Shown here in pieces: positions 8,698-19,385 of a DNA stretch of 64,000 bases. Source of the stretch: a virus; IMG/VR virus record IMGVR_UViG_3300023257_000007, positions 186,001 to 250,000 of that record. One strand, written 5' to 3'. Below the pieces are notes generated by a model, which saw only the letters and a program-made list of their open reading frames with translations, ran no database searches and was not told the origin of the DNA. How positions within the stretch are numbered: position 1 is the first letter of the stretch; each line of letters opens with the position of its first letter. The position numbers and the translations under genes are program-made.

Positions 8698-11079
8698 ATG
8701 CAAAACAATTTAACATATTTACTTAGTAAGAAGTATGATATGACTTTCTCAATGAATTGGGTTGGCACTCAACCAAACCTTTTTAATGTTGGTGATTCTC
8801 AAAAATTATCAACAAATGATACAACGACGGGAATCAAAAATTTTACATCTTATGACATTTCTACAGAAGAAGAAACTACAAATAGTTATCTAAAAATATT
8901 ATTTAAATATAAAAATAGTCCTGAAAATTGTGAAAATTGGAGCGATTTAATACCAATTGAAAATATCACAGGTTTAACATTAAATTCTTCATATACATTT
9001 GATATAGAATTACAAGTTTTTAGAGTTGATGATAGTATAACAGGAAATATACCATCTGATATTTATCTTAACTATGTTAAATTATATGGTGATTATGAAT
9101 ATACAGTTACAGATAGTTTAGCTCTACTTTTACCAGGTGAAGAAACAATATTAGAACCTATAGAAACTTATAAAGTATTTGATTTAGAAGATTATCAAAT
9201 AAACGCAAGAAACCTTAAACTAGGTGGGTATGAAATAAAATATAGATTTACACAAAATAATGGAAGATCATATACAGAATGGGAAAATTTAACAACAGAA
9301 AATTTAAAAACATTAAGATTAGATGAATTAAGATTTGCTAATGTACAATATTTAATTAAAAATATTGGTACAGACACATTTATAATCAATGATATTACGT
9401 TAATAGGAGATTTTCAAAATGTGTCTGCTGATTATATAAAAGTAAACAGATATGGATTAAGAGAAGATTGTATAACATTTTTTCAAAATACAACCGTAGG
9501 TATTAATGCATTTAATAAAAATGCATTAACAAACGGATTAAGTTGTTATCAAAATCCATTAACCGATCTAGAAAATAAAGATAAATCTGGGTTTTGGAAT
9601 CCTTATGACTTTGATAAAATAGTAGGATTAGCTAATCTATTTGGGGGACATGTTTCAGATATTGCTGGATGGACTTCAACTTATTGTTTAGCTGATCCAG
9701 ACGGAAACGGTATAGATAAATATTTACATGAACATCAACTTAAAAATATAATTGATATGCAAGATGTAAAAATAATAATTCCAGAAAATAAATTTCCAAA
9801 CGAAACTATCAAAATAAATATATTTAACTTAGATCTTTTTGATACATTTGAAGTTCATATTATGAAAGACCCATTCAAAGAAGCTTTTGGAATAACAAAA
9901 AGACCAGGTGAAGATGATATAGTGTACATATGCGAATCAAATCGATTATTTAGAGTTAAACATGCTCAAGCATTTAGAGAAGTTATGAATGCATCAACTT
10001 ATTATAAAGTTATTCTAGAAAAATATGAAGATAGAAAAAATATTCAATTTATTGATGAAGATGCAAAAGATTTAATCGATGAATTAACTAAAAATACTTC
10101 TATAGATGAAATACTTGGTATTGAAAATGAACAAGATGAAGATAAAATCTCAAATAAAGAACAAACATATACATTATCATTTGATAAAATAAGAGCAGAA
10201 ATACACAAAGACGTACTATTTGAAAATTATAATATAAATCAAGATAATACAACAATTTCAAAATCTCAATATGATTTCAAAGATGTAATTGGTAATACTG
10301 CTGTAGATTATTTAAAAACAGACCCTACATTAGGAAAAGGTAATAATAGGTCTTTTATTACTTGGTTTAATTTTAATTATAAATATACATCAGAAAATTA
10401 TTTATCTAATGAAGTATTTGATGCATATACACCAACTAAAAATGCAGTATTTCCTCTATTATATAATTATGATACTACTGAAAAATTAGGTTATAGATAC
10501 TGGTTAGAATATGATAAATTAATATTTCAAATAAATGAAAAATATTTCAGTTTAGAATATAATTTTATGACTGGTATATGGTACGGTATAATAATAAACC
10601 TAAACCAAAAACAAGGATCAATATCACTGGATATTTATAAAAGAAGTTATGATATTGAAATTACAATGTTTAATAAAGACTACGAAAAAATCACAATGAC
10701 AACAGAAGATACAATAGAAAACAGTCACGAACAATATAATACAGGTTATACATATACTGATGCAATTGCTGATGGTTATGAACCTGTTAAAAATATCCAG
10801 AATATATATTCTGTTACAGATGATAACTTGACAAATGTTAGTAGTATAACATATGAAAATATTGAACCTTCAGAATTCTCACATGATCAATCTATTAAAA
10901 TTATAGGTTCAGATATACAATATACAAACTTAAGGTTATTCAATGACGTTATTAAAGAAGAAAGCCAAGAAAATTTATTAAAACAATTTATTATCAAAGA
11001 TGCACAATATTTAATTTTATCAGACAACTCATCAAAACAAGTCATAACAACAAATTATTGGAACAAAAATTTTAAATAA
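8698..11079 (+). CDS. large virion structural protein, 793 aa
   Basis: No family firmly recognised. The N-terminal half is strand-rich with repeated motifs such as YLKILFKYKNSPENCENWSDL and YEIKYRFTQNNGRSYTEWEN, i.e. at least two related beta domains of about 150 residues. The C-terminal half (KYTSENYLSNEVFDAYTPTKN onward) resembles a concanavalin-like sandwich. Located between fibre and baseplate genes, so a tail, baseplate or neck component is likely. It is the only long rightward gene in this part and ends at a bidirectional terminator. Confidence 0.6.
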   Translation: MQNNLTYLLSKKYDMTFSMNWVGTQPNLFNVGDSQKLSTNDTTTGIKNFTSYDISTEEETTNSYLKILFKYKNSPENCENWSDLIPIENITGLTLNSSYTFDIELQVFRVDDSITGNIPSDIYLNYVKLYGDYEYTVTDSLALLLPGEETILEPIETYKVFDLEDYQINARNLKLGGYEIKYRFTQNNGRSYTEWENLTTENLKTLRLDELRFANVQYLIKNIGTDTFIINDITLIGDFQNVSADYIKVNRYGLREDCITFFQNTTVGINAFNKNALTNGLSCYQNPLTDLENKDKSGFWNPYDFDKIVGLANLFGGHVSDIAGWTSTYCLADPDGNGIDKYLHEHQLKNIIDMQDVKIIIPENKFPNETIKINIFNLDLFDTFEVHIMKDPFKEAFGITKRPGEDDIVYICESNRLFRVKHAQAFREVMNASTYYKVILEKYEDRKNIQFIDEDAKDLIDELTKNTSIDEILGIENEQDEDKISNKEQTYTLSFDKIRAEIHKDVLFENYNINQDNTTISKSQYDFKDVIGNTAVDYLKTDPTLGKGNNRSFITWFNFNYKYTSENYLSNEVFDAYTPTKNAVFPLLYNYDTTEKLGYRYWLEYDKLIFQINEKYFSLEYNFMTGIWYGIIINLNQKQGSISLDIYKRSYDIEITMFNKDYEKITMTTEDTIENSHEQYNTGYTYTDAIADGYEPVKNIQNIYSVTDDNLTNVSSITYENIEPSEFSHDQSIKIIGSDIQYTNLRLFNDVIKEESQENLLKQFIIKDAQYLILSDNSSKQVITTNYWNKNFK

Positions 11080-11105
11080 TGAAATTCCTCAAATAGAAAT
11101 AACCC

Positions 11106-11138
11106 AAAAAAAAGAGCGCCGAAGCACTCTTTTTTTAT
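11106..11138. terminator. bidirectional intrinsic terminator
   Basis: A GAGTGC/GCGCTC-type stem with a TTCG loop (read on the minus strand) is flanked by A-tract on the left and T-tract on the right. It lies exactly between two convergent genes, so it can end both transcripts. Confidence 0.85.
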
Positions 11139-12010
11139 TTTAATGTTATCAAATTTAAAGGATCCAGTGTCTTATCATTATAATATATTTCATAATGTAA
11201 ATGAGATCCAGTTGATAAACCAGTACTACCAACATAAGCTATAACATCATCAACATCTACTGTATCACCTAATTCAACGTTAAAATTAGATAAATGAGCG
11301 TATAATGTTTTATAACCATTTTGATGATTAATAACTAATCTGTTGCCATATCCGATTCTAGAATATATTTTCATAGTCACAATACCTTTACCAGGTGAAT
11401 ATATATCTGCACCATATTCTGTGTCTAAATCTATACCATCATGGAAATCTATTTTTTTAGTTATAGGATGTTTCCTATAACCATATCCTGATGTTATCCG
11501 ATTAAGATCAATTGTTGATATTGGAGAACGATATGGTATATATTCCAATTCATTAACATAATCTGAAAGTTCGTTATATGACTCTTTTTGAATTTTGAGT
11601 CTAGTTTCAAATTTATCAACATTCAAATATGAATCTTTTATAAAAGATTCTAAATCTTCGTCAAATAAAAAGATATTTTTATATCTTTCAACACCACCAA
11701 ATCCACCATTTCTATCATATGGTATTTCATTAACTCCAAGTACATTTCTAAACATTGAATCGTTTTTTTCAAAATCCATTAATGCTGTTTTTAAAAGTGT
11801 AACTTTGTTGTTAATTTTTTGGTAGGTGTTTGTTAGGGCTTTTTTATCATTTTTTAGTTCAATATTTTCTCTACTTTTATCAATAGAAATAATATTAACT
11901 GTTAAAAACAATAATAATAAAAGTAAAACCCAATTTTTTTTGAAAAAGATTTTTTTCTTTTCATTTTTCATCTTTAATTTTTGTTTTTTAAGACTTGTAA
12001 CCCCAACCAT
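11135..12010 (-). CDS. membrane-anchored M23 (LytM-type) peptidoglycan endopeptidase
   Basis: An N-terminal basic stretch and one transmembrane helix (NWVLLLLLLFLTVNIISI, residues ~27-44) are followed by a coiled-coil linker (residues 45-90). The C-terminal zinc peptidase domain runs from about residue 165: TSGYGYRKHPITKK, the HDGIDLD metal-binding motif, a conserved GDTVDVDDVIAYVGSTG and the HLHYEIY HxH motif. All zinc and catalytic positions seem present. The layout matches periplasmic M23 hydrolases that cleave peptide crosslinks, so it is probably the phage endolysin or a lysis co-factor. No holin or spanin is recognised beside it. Confidence 0.85.
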   Translation of the reverse strand: MVGVTSLKKQKLKMKNEKKKIFFKKNWVLLLLLLFLTVNIISIDKSRENIELKNDKKALTNTYQKINNKVTLLKTALMDFEKNDSMFRNVLGVNEIPYDRNGGFGGVERYKNIFLFDEDLESFIKDSYLNVDKFETRLKIQKESYNELSDYVNELEYIPYRSPISTIDLNRITSGYGYRKHPITKKIDFHDGIDLDTEYGADIYSPGKGIVTMKIYSRIGYGNRLVINHQNGYKTLYAHLSNFNVELGDTVDVDDVIAYVGSTGLSTGSHLHYEIYYNDKTLDPLNLITLK

Positions 12011-12241
12011 TTTAGTGTAATATTACTAAAGTAGTATCAATATTCAATTTTAATTTAAAATCTTCCAAAGTCATATAAAATGAAAGATTACAGTCTAGTA
12101 ACGATTTATATATAAAAATAAATTACTCAAAAAATTCTAAAAACACGAATTAATTATAATTAGATTTATTTATTTAGTTTGAAAAAATTTTTTGGCATGA
12201 AAATTGTATTATATTAAATATAAAAACTTAAAAAATATATT

Positions 12242-13306
12242 ATGAAAACACTACTTTTAACAATTTTACTCGCAATTACAACATTATTCTCATATTCACA
12301 AATAGATGAATATGATGATGTTTATTATTCTCCTCTAAAAGAGAAAGATACTATATATATAGTGGATACTATATACACAGACACAACAGTTGAAAAAAAC
12401 ACACACGTAACGAATAACTATTATGATGATAATGATTATGAAGATTATTATTACACAAAAAGAATCCAAAGATTTCATAGATATTATAATTATGATTACT
12501 ATTCAACGTATTATTCAGATTACTATTTTTTATTTGATATAGGTGGTGTTGATTTTTACTTTACAAATTATTATTATCCATATTATTACGGACATTATTA
12601 TAGACCATATCATTATCATTATTATAGACCATATTATTATTCATACTACAATAATTATCACTACTGGGGATATAATCATTATTATTATAATTATAATGGA
12701 TGGAATAATGGACATAACTATGGATATCATAATAATGAACAATATACCAACAACAATAATATTTATTATGGACACAGAAATAATTCAATTACAAATGGAT
12801 CTAGAGGAAATAACAATAGAACAGATAATGTTGCAGTTTCAACTAATACAAAAAACCCAACTAGTAACCCTACATCTTATAGTCACAAACAAGACCAGTC
12901 ACACACACCTGTTGCAACTAATACTTTAGAAAATAAAAAACCTTATACAAGACCTTCAAATTATAGTAAAGATAAAAGTCCATATACAGAATTATTAAAT
13001 GGTTCAGAAAATAAAAAACCATATAATAAACCTAATTTTAGACCTAACAATACAAAGAAACCTACTAACACATACACTAAACCTAACAATAAACCAACTT
13101 ATAAACCAACTTATAAACCATCTAGTTCAAGATCAAGTTATTCTAAACCTAGTAGAAGTTCATCAAATTATTCTAGACCAAGTTCAAAATCAAGTTACTC
13201 TAGACCTAGTTCTAGTAGAAGTTCATCAAGTTACTCTAGACCTAGTTCTAGTAGAAGTTCATCAAGTTCATCAAGACCATCTAGTAGAAGTGGTGGGCGA
13301 AGATAA
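12242..13306 (+). CDS. secreted low-complexity Tyr/His/Asn-rich and Ser/Arg-rich protein
   Basis: A clear signal peptide (KTLLLTILLAITTLFSYSQ) is followed by a short acidic segment. Residues ~60-180 consist mainly of Tyr, His, Asn and Gly; residues ~200-280 are Pro/Lys/Asn-rich with YKPTYKPSS repeats; the last 70 residues are SSRSSYSRPSS-type repeats ending in SGGRR. Such a composition predicts disorder or a sticky extracellular polymer. It has its own intergenic region and a strong terminator, so it is a separate transcription unit. It could be a host-derived adhesin-like protein or act at lysis; unknown. Confidence 0.7.
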   Translation: MKTLLLTILLAITTLFSYSQIDEYDDVYYSPLKEKDTIYIVDTIYTDTTVEKNTHVTNNYYDDNDYEDYYYTKRIQRFHRYYNYDYYSTYYSDYYFLFDIGGVDFYFTNYYYPYYYGHYYRPYHYHYYRPYYYSYYNNYHYWGYNHYYYNYNGWNNGHNYGYHNNEQYTNNNNIYYGHRNNSITNGSRGNNNRTDNVAVSTNTKNPTSNPTSYSHKQDQSHTPVATNTLENKKPYTRPSNYSKDKSPYTELLNGSENKKPYNKPNFRPNNTKKPTNTYTKPNNKPTYKPTYKPSSSRSSYSKPSRSSSNYSRPSSKSSYSRPSSSRSSSSYSRPSSSRSSSSSSRPSSRSGGRR

Positions 13307-13314
13307 TCGTTCAT

Positions 13315-13345
13315 AAAAAAACCTCTCGATTGAGAGGTTTTTTTA
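13315..13345. terminator. bidirectional intrinsic terminator
   Basis: Perfect hairpin ACCTCTC-gatt-GAGAGGT with an A-run on the left and a T-run on the right, located between convergent genes. Confidence 0.9.
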
Positions 13346-13350
13346 TGCGA

Positions 13351-13743
13351 CTATTTATATAATAACCGTATTAAATCTTGTGTAATTATTTTAATCAATT
13401 TTTGATCACCAACTTGAACATCTGGTATATTCTTAAGAATAGAAAAATTGTCATTTCCCTCAATAACTAAATTTTCAATGTGTTGGTACATTTCTAAATC
13501 TTTTTTATAATATTCTTTAAGAGATTCTACAAATTTCTGACAATTAAATCCAACTCTATTATTATATTTTATCATTTGTAAATCTTCACCTTCATTACTA
13601 TCTTTTTCAATAATAAAATACCATAATTTTTTCTTAGAAACTTTTATATTTTCTAATACATTATAAGCTTTACTAGCTTGAACATTTTTTGGAAATGTAG
13701 CTACTTTACCATAAAAATTTACATCACTTGTATTACCTGTCAT
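13351..13743 (-). CDS. hypothetical protein, 130 aa
   Basis: No family recognised. Starts MTGNTSDVNFYGKVATFPKN, then charged mixed alpha/beta sequence. It lies downstream of the baseplate operon on the same strand, ending at the shared terminator, so it may be the last gene of the late operon. A small baseplate- or tail-associated protein is possible from position only. Confidence 0.55.
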   Translation of the reverse strand: MTGNTSDVNFYGKVATFPKNVQASKAYNVLENIKVSKKKLWYFIIEKDSNEGEDLQMIKYNNRVGFNCQKFVESLKEYYKKDLEMYQHIENLVIEGNDNFSILKNIPDVQVGDQKLIKIITQDLIRLLYK

Positions 13744-13814
13744 ATTTTATATTAAGATTTTAAGATTTTAATTATATATCTTCTTATAGAAGTCTAAAAA
13801 AGTCAAAAATTTTA

Positions 13815-14069
13815 TTAATTATTATGTTTATCATAATACTTATCAACATTATAATTCCAAAAATTTCTTAATACTAAATTTGAATTAATTACATCAATAG
13901 CAAGTTTTTGAAGCCATCCTAAAAATTCATATGTAGTATCATTATGTAAAAGATAACCAGAAGTCATTTTCTCAACCAATTTATTCTCATAATCAACCCC
14001 AGTATTTTTTAAATTATCATTTCTGTGTTTTAATTCATACAATTCTCTTATATGTCTATCTTTTTCCAT
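13815..14069 (-). CDS. hypothetical protein, 84 aa, baseplate operon
   Basis: No family recognised. Helical, charged protein with DTTYEFLGWLQKLAIDVIN in the middle. Its ATG overlaps the stop of the gp6-like gene by one base (TAATG), so it is translationally coupled and probably made in proportion to the wedge protein. The 71 nt downstream hold no gene. Confidence 0.6.
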   Translation of the reverse strand: MEKDRHIRELYELKHRNDNLKNTGVDYENKLVEKMTSGYLLHNDTTYEFLGWLQKLAIDVINSNLVLRNFWNYNVDKYYDKHNN

Positions 14070-16021
14070 TATACAGTTTTATTCTCTTTCTTAGTAACAC
14101 CATCAAATATTATATTAATACTTGTTAAACCATCAGAATCTGGATTCTCATTGTAATATAAATTGTCTCTATCTTTCCAACCACCTCTTATAATAGCATA
14201 TTCATCTTTACTAATAATAATATCACCATGCACTGGGTCTAAACCTATTATAGCATTATTATCATAAGAATTTACTTTATCTTTATCATTAATAACCAAT
14301 TCACTTATAGGTGTTATACTTTTTGTATTTATACTAACAATAGATTTTTTTGATAATTTAGAAAATTTTAAATTTTTTTGTTTCAAACCTTTTTGAATTA
14401 AATTAGAATTTCTTGCATGATAATCTTCATTATTTTGACTTACAAAATGAATATCAATAGAATCAACACCATCAACTCCTTTTAAAATTTTGATTAAATC
14501 TGATTTTACTATTCTATCAAATCTTTCGTTATTTAATAAATAATCAGACATTTTAGATATAATATCTTGTTTAATATTAGTTTCAATAACATCATCATAT
14601 CTTCTAACATAAACATAAGAAACATATTTAGTTATCTTAGGTTGAATTATAACCAATTCAGAAGTCATACTCAATATACCCATTTTTTTAATATAATTAA
14701 CAATTTTTTGCTGTTCTACATCATCTAAATAAAATACATCAACAGGAACATTAAAATAATTAACACTATCAGTAAAATAATTAGATATTTTAGGTATCAA
14801 GTATAAATAAATTTGATTGTCATTTGTATTACTAAAATACTCATAATAAGCATTCTCAAAATTTATCATTTTGTTTTGAATATATGCACTACTCTTGCCA
14901 TTTGAAATAGATTTTTTTAATTCTTGCATCTTTGTATTGATAACAGTAGATGTAATATTAGAACCAAAGTTATTATCATCAGACTTATTAAAAGCATTTA
15001 TTTTACTAAACATATTTAATCTCTTTAAATGAAATATAAATTGTGGAGGAGTAGATAAAATAAAATTCCTAGAAACATAAGGAATTAAAGATTTTGTAAA
15101 TTTAGGTGATTCGCCATTACTAGACAATCCAATATTAACATCAACTTCAATATTAAATAAATCTTCCATTTCTAAAGAATTACCATCACTATCATTAATC
15201 ATATCAATAAACGTCCAATCATTATTAATTGGATTTAAAATATCACCCCTTTGACCTTCTGTTAATAAATATTTAACTTCTATAATTGAACCTAATGCAG
15301 GTATAAAACCAAAATCATCAGTACCAAATTCAACATCTACACCACCATTAAAACCTGTTTTAACAACACATGATAATTCACCAGATGTCATACTATATTT
15401 ATGTTCTTTAATAGTTAATGGATAACCATTAACATAAACTAAAACATTAAAATTTTCAATTAAAGATTCACTAGAAATATTAACACTTATAGATTGATCA
15501 GGCTCTGCAGCACCAGTAAAAGTTTGAGTTTCAAATTGACCTTGAATAATATTTGCAAAAAATTGTGTACTTGTGTTCATATTATAAATATTAGAATCAG
15601 TACCAAGTACGATAGAATATTTTAAATTATTCGTTTTATTTTTAACAACAGTATAATTATTAATAGTAAATGTGCCAGAAGATATTTCCTCATTAATATT
15701 AATACCTGGTTTTAATTTAAACATTAATGTACCTGTAGCACTAATCGGTCTAGTAGGGCTATGTCCTGCAATTCTAGATATATTCCAAATAACTTTAGGA
15801 TCAATTGTTTGTTCAATATTTATTTGTTCAACCGATCTTTTTTGATAAATCATAGTATGTCTAAAAACCTCTTCAATGAAAATTAACATTTGACCATAAG
15901 GGGAACTAGAATTAAAAAGAAGATCAGATTTCTGATACTGGTTTCGTAACCAAGTATTAGTTTGATTTACAAGACTATCAAATTTTAATTCTATAAAATT
16001 AAATATATTCTTTGCAGGCAT
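14069..16021 (-). CDS. baseplate wedge protein, T4 gp6 / baseplate J-like
   Basis: 650 aa, the right size for T4 gp6. The N-terminal region (GQMLIFIEEVFRHTMIYQKR, then IWNISRIAGHSPTRPISATG, then LMFKLKPG) matches the start of gp6/gpJ-like proteins, in which a helical part leads into an AGxxxxRxxxAxG turn and a beta domain. The C-terminal part has the VDVFYLDDVEQQKIVNYIK and KSDLIKILKGVDGVDSIDI pattern expected of gpJ-like subunits. It should form the inner ring of the baseplate. Coupled to both neighbours by single-base TAATG overlaps. Assignment from family resemblance, not a search. Confidence 0.65.
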   Translation of the reverse strand: MPAKNIFNFIELKFDSLVNQTNTWLRNQYQKSDLLFNSSSPYGQMLIFIEEVFRHTMIYQKRSVEQINIEQTIDPKVIWNISRIAGHSPTRPISATGTLMFKLKPGININEEISSGTFTINNYTVVKNKTNNLKYSIVLGTDSNIYNMNTSTQFFANIIQGQFETQTFTGAAEPDQSISVNISSESLIENFNVLVYVNGYPLTIKEHKYSMTSGELSCVVKTGFNGGVDVEFGTDDFGFIPALGSIIEVKYLLTEGQRGDILNPINNDWTFIDMINDSDGNSLEMEDLFNIEVDVNIGLSSNGESPKFTKSLIPYVSRNFILSTPPQFIFHLKRLNMFSKINAFNKSDDNNFGSNITSTVINTKMQELKKSISNGKSSAYIQNKMINFENAYYEYFSNTNDNQIYLYLIPKISNYFTDSVNYFNVPVDVFYLDDVEQQKIVNYIKKMGILSMTSELVIIQPKITKYVSYVYVRRYDDVIETNIKQDIISKMSDYLLNNERFDRIVKSDLIKILKGVDGVDSIDIHFVSQNNEDYHARNSNLIQKGLKQKNLKFSKLSKKSIVSINTKSITPISELVINDKDKVNSYDNNAIIGLDPVHGDIIISKDEYAIIRGGWKDRDNLYYNENPDSDGLTSINIIFDGVTKKENKTV

Positions 16022-16677
16022 TATTGTCTAATATTATTTTTTAAAACATCTCCAACTGTCTCCACAATTGTTGTTAAATTATTTTTTTCAACATGTATAA
16101 ATTTATCATATATTTGAAAATCAAATTTAAATAAACCATCTCTTTCTTTTGTAATATTTAATTTAACATCATGTTTATTACTAACATTAATATCAAAATT
16201 AAACGCTAAATATTTACACGGAACCATAGTAACTTGTGGATCATATTTAAAACCATAAATAGATATTTCATTAACATCATTTTTAGAAAACCATTCATTA
16301 ATCATAACAGCAGGCGAATTAATAAATTCCGATAAAATTTTTATATTTTTTCCAAATTTATTTTTCTTAAAAACATTAGAAAGATTTTTTTTAAACTCAT
16401 CTATATCTTCAAAATAAATAGCCTTATATAAACAATTAATATCATATAAATATAAGCATTCATTTTTAGTTAAATATTGTTTATCTGAATCAACAACAAA
16501 TATCAACTTTGTATGTAACACTTGTGTTTTCTTATAATATAATTTATTAAAAGCAACAACCAATTTCAAATCATCAGAACCTTCTATTTTCTCATAAACA
16601 TGATCGACAGTTAAAACTTGACTATCATCAAATTTTTCTTTCGTAGCTTTATATATTTCGTCAATACTTATATTCAT
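16021..16677 (-). CDS. hypothetical baseplate-operon protein, 218 aa
   Basis: No family recognised. Mixed alpha/beta with many Lys and Asn; contains SEFINSPAVMINEWFSKNDV and a repeated strand pattern at the C-terminus. Coupled at both ends to putative baseplate genes by one-base overlaps, so a baseplate wedge component is the best contextual guess. Confidence 0.6.
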   Translation of the reverse strand: MNISIDEIYKATKEKFDDSQVLTVDHVYEKIEGSDDLKLVVAFNKLYYKKTQVLHTKLIFVVDSDKQYLTKNECLYLYDINCLYKAIYFEDIDEFKKNLSNVFKKNKFGKNIKILSEFINSPAVMINEWFSKNDVNEISIYGFKYDPQVTMVPCKYLAFNFDINVSNKHDVKLNITKERDGLFKFDFQIYDKFIHVEKNNLTTIVETVGDVLKNNIRQ

Positions 16678-19286
16678 TATAATAATTTTCTTGTTATTTC
16701 ATATCTTTCTGAAACTGTAGACGTATTAGATTCATCAACTCTTAATATTCTAATATTCATTCCTTTATAATAATTCATATCAGAATAATTTTTCATAGTT
16801 AAACCACTACTAGTACTATCCAAATTAATATTATAGTAATATGTTGTTCCAGTCATACCAGTTGATTGTATCGTATAAACGCCTGTTAAATCTACAACAG
16901 TATCTCCACTATTAAAATAAAAATTGTCTACATAAACTGTATCACCAGATTGAAATATAGGATATTTATAAGGTTCTAAATAAAGTGAACTAGTTGAACC
17001 ACTAACAAATGTTATTAACCTTTCATTAACATTAGTATGATTATAATAAGAATTTGCATATGTAGAACCAGTTGGATTCGAAGAATTATATTCATATAAA
17101 TCCACTGGTAAATTAACACTAAACAATCTAATCTCTGAATTTGAATCACCGTCATAAAAATTCATATTCACATTTAACTTATTTAACACCGATGTCATAT
17201 TTGCATCAATAGTTATATCCATAACTTGCGCATATTCTAAATCTTTTGTTAACATAATATATAATTCACCACCAAAATCAACAATATCATCATTATCAAC
17301 TGTCAATTTAACTTGATTAGTTGTCGGTATAATTATTGGATAACTTGTACCACTAGCAGTTTGGTTATAATTATATATTTCAGTTGAAGTTATATCATAT
17401 ATTTCTGAATATTCAGAATTCAAAGCTCTCATTCTCAATGTAGGATAATTACCTGTATAATCAGTTTCTATTTTAATTGAAGGTGAATCCACAAATTGAT
17501 AAGTAGAATATAAAGTTAACAATTCTTCTAAATTAATAATTTGTGATTTAATTAAATCTAAATCTGTTTGAGAATAAATCAAACTTTTTATGTTCCATAA
17601 CTCTTCATGAAAATAAGTATATCCACTTAAAACTTTCATATAATTATCACTCATTTGAGCATTTGTCTGCAATATTCTCTTATATAAATCTAGACTAAAT
17701 GAATTATAGATACTAGTTGGATCATAACTCATAGGCAAAACATCATTATCAATATCATAATTTATATTTAATATAAAATCATAACTAACACCATCTTGTA
17801 CCCCGTTACTCACATATTTTGGATATGGTCTTATTAATGTGCCATCTGGATCAACTGCACCATCCAAATCGTTATTTGGATTATTAAGAAATTCTACACC
17901 ATATAAATTAGTTGTAATATTTCCTGATCCATCATCAATTTCATAATACCATAAAATAGCATTAAAATAAAAATCAGAAGGAGCCTCGTTATTATAACTA
18001 TAACTATTAAATTCATTAAATGTTTCTAAATTAGCAATAGTCATTTTATAATAATGTTCTGTTTCAAAGTCAATTGTTAAACCATCAATATCATCTGAAT
18101 TAAAACTAACAAGACTCTCGACATAATCAGATTGATCTAAATCAACATTATTAGTTAATTCTATACCATAATAATTTCCTTTTTTCCTCAATTTATCACC
18201 ACTTGAACAAATATATGTTTTATCGTCTGTATCAAAATAACCAAAATAAGAGCCTGGATAATCAGACGGATTTAATCTTATAGGAGAATTCAATGATTCT
18301 GCGCCCATAATTTCATCTTGTATTTCTTCTGGAATAATAGGTAATTCTAAATTTGGATAATAATTATTATTATCTTCTATTTTAAATAAGATATTTGGAG
18401 TTTGACCCTCGTGATGAGGAATCTTAGCTATTATCTCATTGTAATTTCTTCTACTTGTCTGTACTTGGCTATCTACTTGTGTATCACCAGCATATTGTAT
18501 AAATCTAGTATAATCTAAATAAATTGTAGCCGATTCGCTGATTATACTATGTACAGTAGAACCTAAATCAAGATATGTTATACTGCCAACAACAGTCACA
18601 TTTTCAATTGTGTATGTTGTGTCTACTAAATATATGTTTGTTGTACCTGAAAAATTAACTTCATCACCAATTTTGAATTTAGCAACACTTGATATTTCCA
18701 CACTTATTGTACCACCACTGTAGTAACCAGTTGAACTATCTACAACACAACTATAATAATTAATTTCTCTTTCTTTCCATAAATACTCTCTAAAATAATC
18801 TGTATTAGTTACAGTAGATGCATTCGGATTTTGAAAATCAGGAAGATTTTTATCCCAGTCTACCAAATGTACACCTGGTTCAAAATCCATCAAATTTAAT
18901 TTTCTACACCATTTCCAAAAAATCATTTCGGTAGGTGTTTGTAACTCTGATATATTGTAGAAATCCGTGTTCGAGTTTATTCTACTTTCTCGTTCAACAT
19001 CATCATAATTAGCAACATAATTTCTTAATGATTCAATTAAATTATCACCAAATGATAAAGCAGGTGGACTTGGTTCATAACAGAAAAAGTCTCCTTTTTT
19101 ATTGGTTGTAATATCAAAATTTAATGTATCTCCAGATTGATTTGGAAAATTAAGACATACAAATTTTGTAAAATTTACTTTGAAATTCTGATTATTATGC
19201 GCTTGATTAATATCTTCTGCTGCACTTGGAAAAGCATAAAAACTTGTTCCACGTTCTTTCATTGCTTTGTAAAGTGGTGTAGCCAT
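16677..19286 (-). CDS. large baseplate/tail structural protein, 869 aa
   Basis: First gene of the leftward structural operon. Starts MATPLYKAMKERGTSFYAFP and contains many SG(D/T)T turns (KIGDEVNFSGTTNIYLVDTT and QSGDTVYVDNFYFNSGDTV), which suggests two similar small beta barrels, near residues 200-240 and 780-820. The remainder is Tyr/Asp/Asn-rich. No named family recognised; operon context with gp6-like protein suggests a wedge or hub component. The upstream sequence has a TATAGTATATTTAA box 10-20 nt before the ATG. Confidence 0.6.
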   Translation of the reverse strand: MATPLYKAMKERGTSFYAFPSAAEDINQAHNNQNFKVNFTKFVCLNFPNQSGDTLNFDITTNKKGDFFCYEPSPPALSFGDNLIESLRNYVANYDDVERESRINSNTDFYNISELQTPTEMIFWKWCRKLNLMDFEPGVHLVDWDKNLPDFQNPNASTVTNTDYFREYLWKEREINYYSCVVDSSTGYYSGGTISVEISSVAKFKIGDEVNFSGTTNIYLVDTTYTIENVTVVGSITYLDLGSTVHSIISESATIYLDYTRFIQYAGDTQVDSQVQTSRRNYNEIIAKIPHHEGQTPNILFKIEDNNNYYPNLELPIIPEEIQDEIMGAESLNSPIRLNPSDYPGSYFGYFDTDDKTYICSSGDKLRKKGNYYGIELTNNVDLDQSDYVESLVSFNSDDIDGLTIDFETEHYYKMTIANLETFNEFNSYSYNNEAPSDFYFNAILWYYEIDDGSGNITTNLYGVEFLNNPNNDLDGAVDPDGTLIRPYPKYVSNGVQDGVSYDFILNINYDIDNDVLPMSYDPTSIYNSFSLDLYKRILQTNAQMSDNYMKVLSGYTYFHEELWNIKSLIYSQTDLDLIKSQIINLEELLTLYSTYQFVDSPSIKIETDYTGNYPTLRMRALNSEYSEIYDITSTEIYNYNQTASGTSYPIIIPTTNQVKLTVDNDDIVDFGGELYIMLTKDLEYAQVMDITIDANMTSVLNKLNVNMNFYDGDSNSEIRLFSVNLPVDLYEYNSSNPTGSTYANSYYNHTNVNERLITFVSGSTSSLYLEPYKYPIFQSGDTVYVDNFYFNSGDTVVDLTGVYTIQSTGMTGTTYYYNINLDSTSSGLTMKNYSDMNYYKGMNIRILRVDESNTSTVSERYEITRKLL

Positions 19287-19385
19287 TTAAATATACTATA
19301 TTTTTTTATTATATATTAAATAAACTCATTCATAATTCAAAAATTTATTTTTAAAACTTTTAAAAATAAGAACACTAAAATATAA

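Noticed and set aside
8648-8716. N-terminal extension of the Ig-like protein to 8716
   Set aside because: It would overlap the start of the divergent gene at 8698 and has no ribosome site; 8647 fits better.
12543-13316. Other long open frames over the low-complexity gene (both strands)
   Set aside because: They arise from the repetitive TAT/CAT-rich and AGT-rich DNA and have no start signals; the frame with the signal peptide is clearly the coding one.
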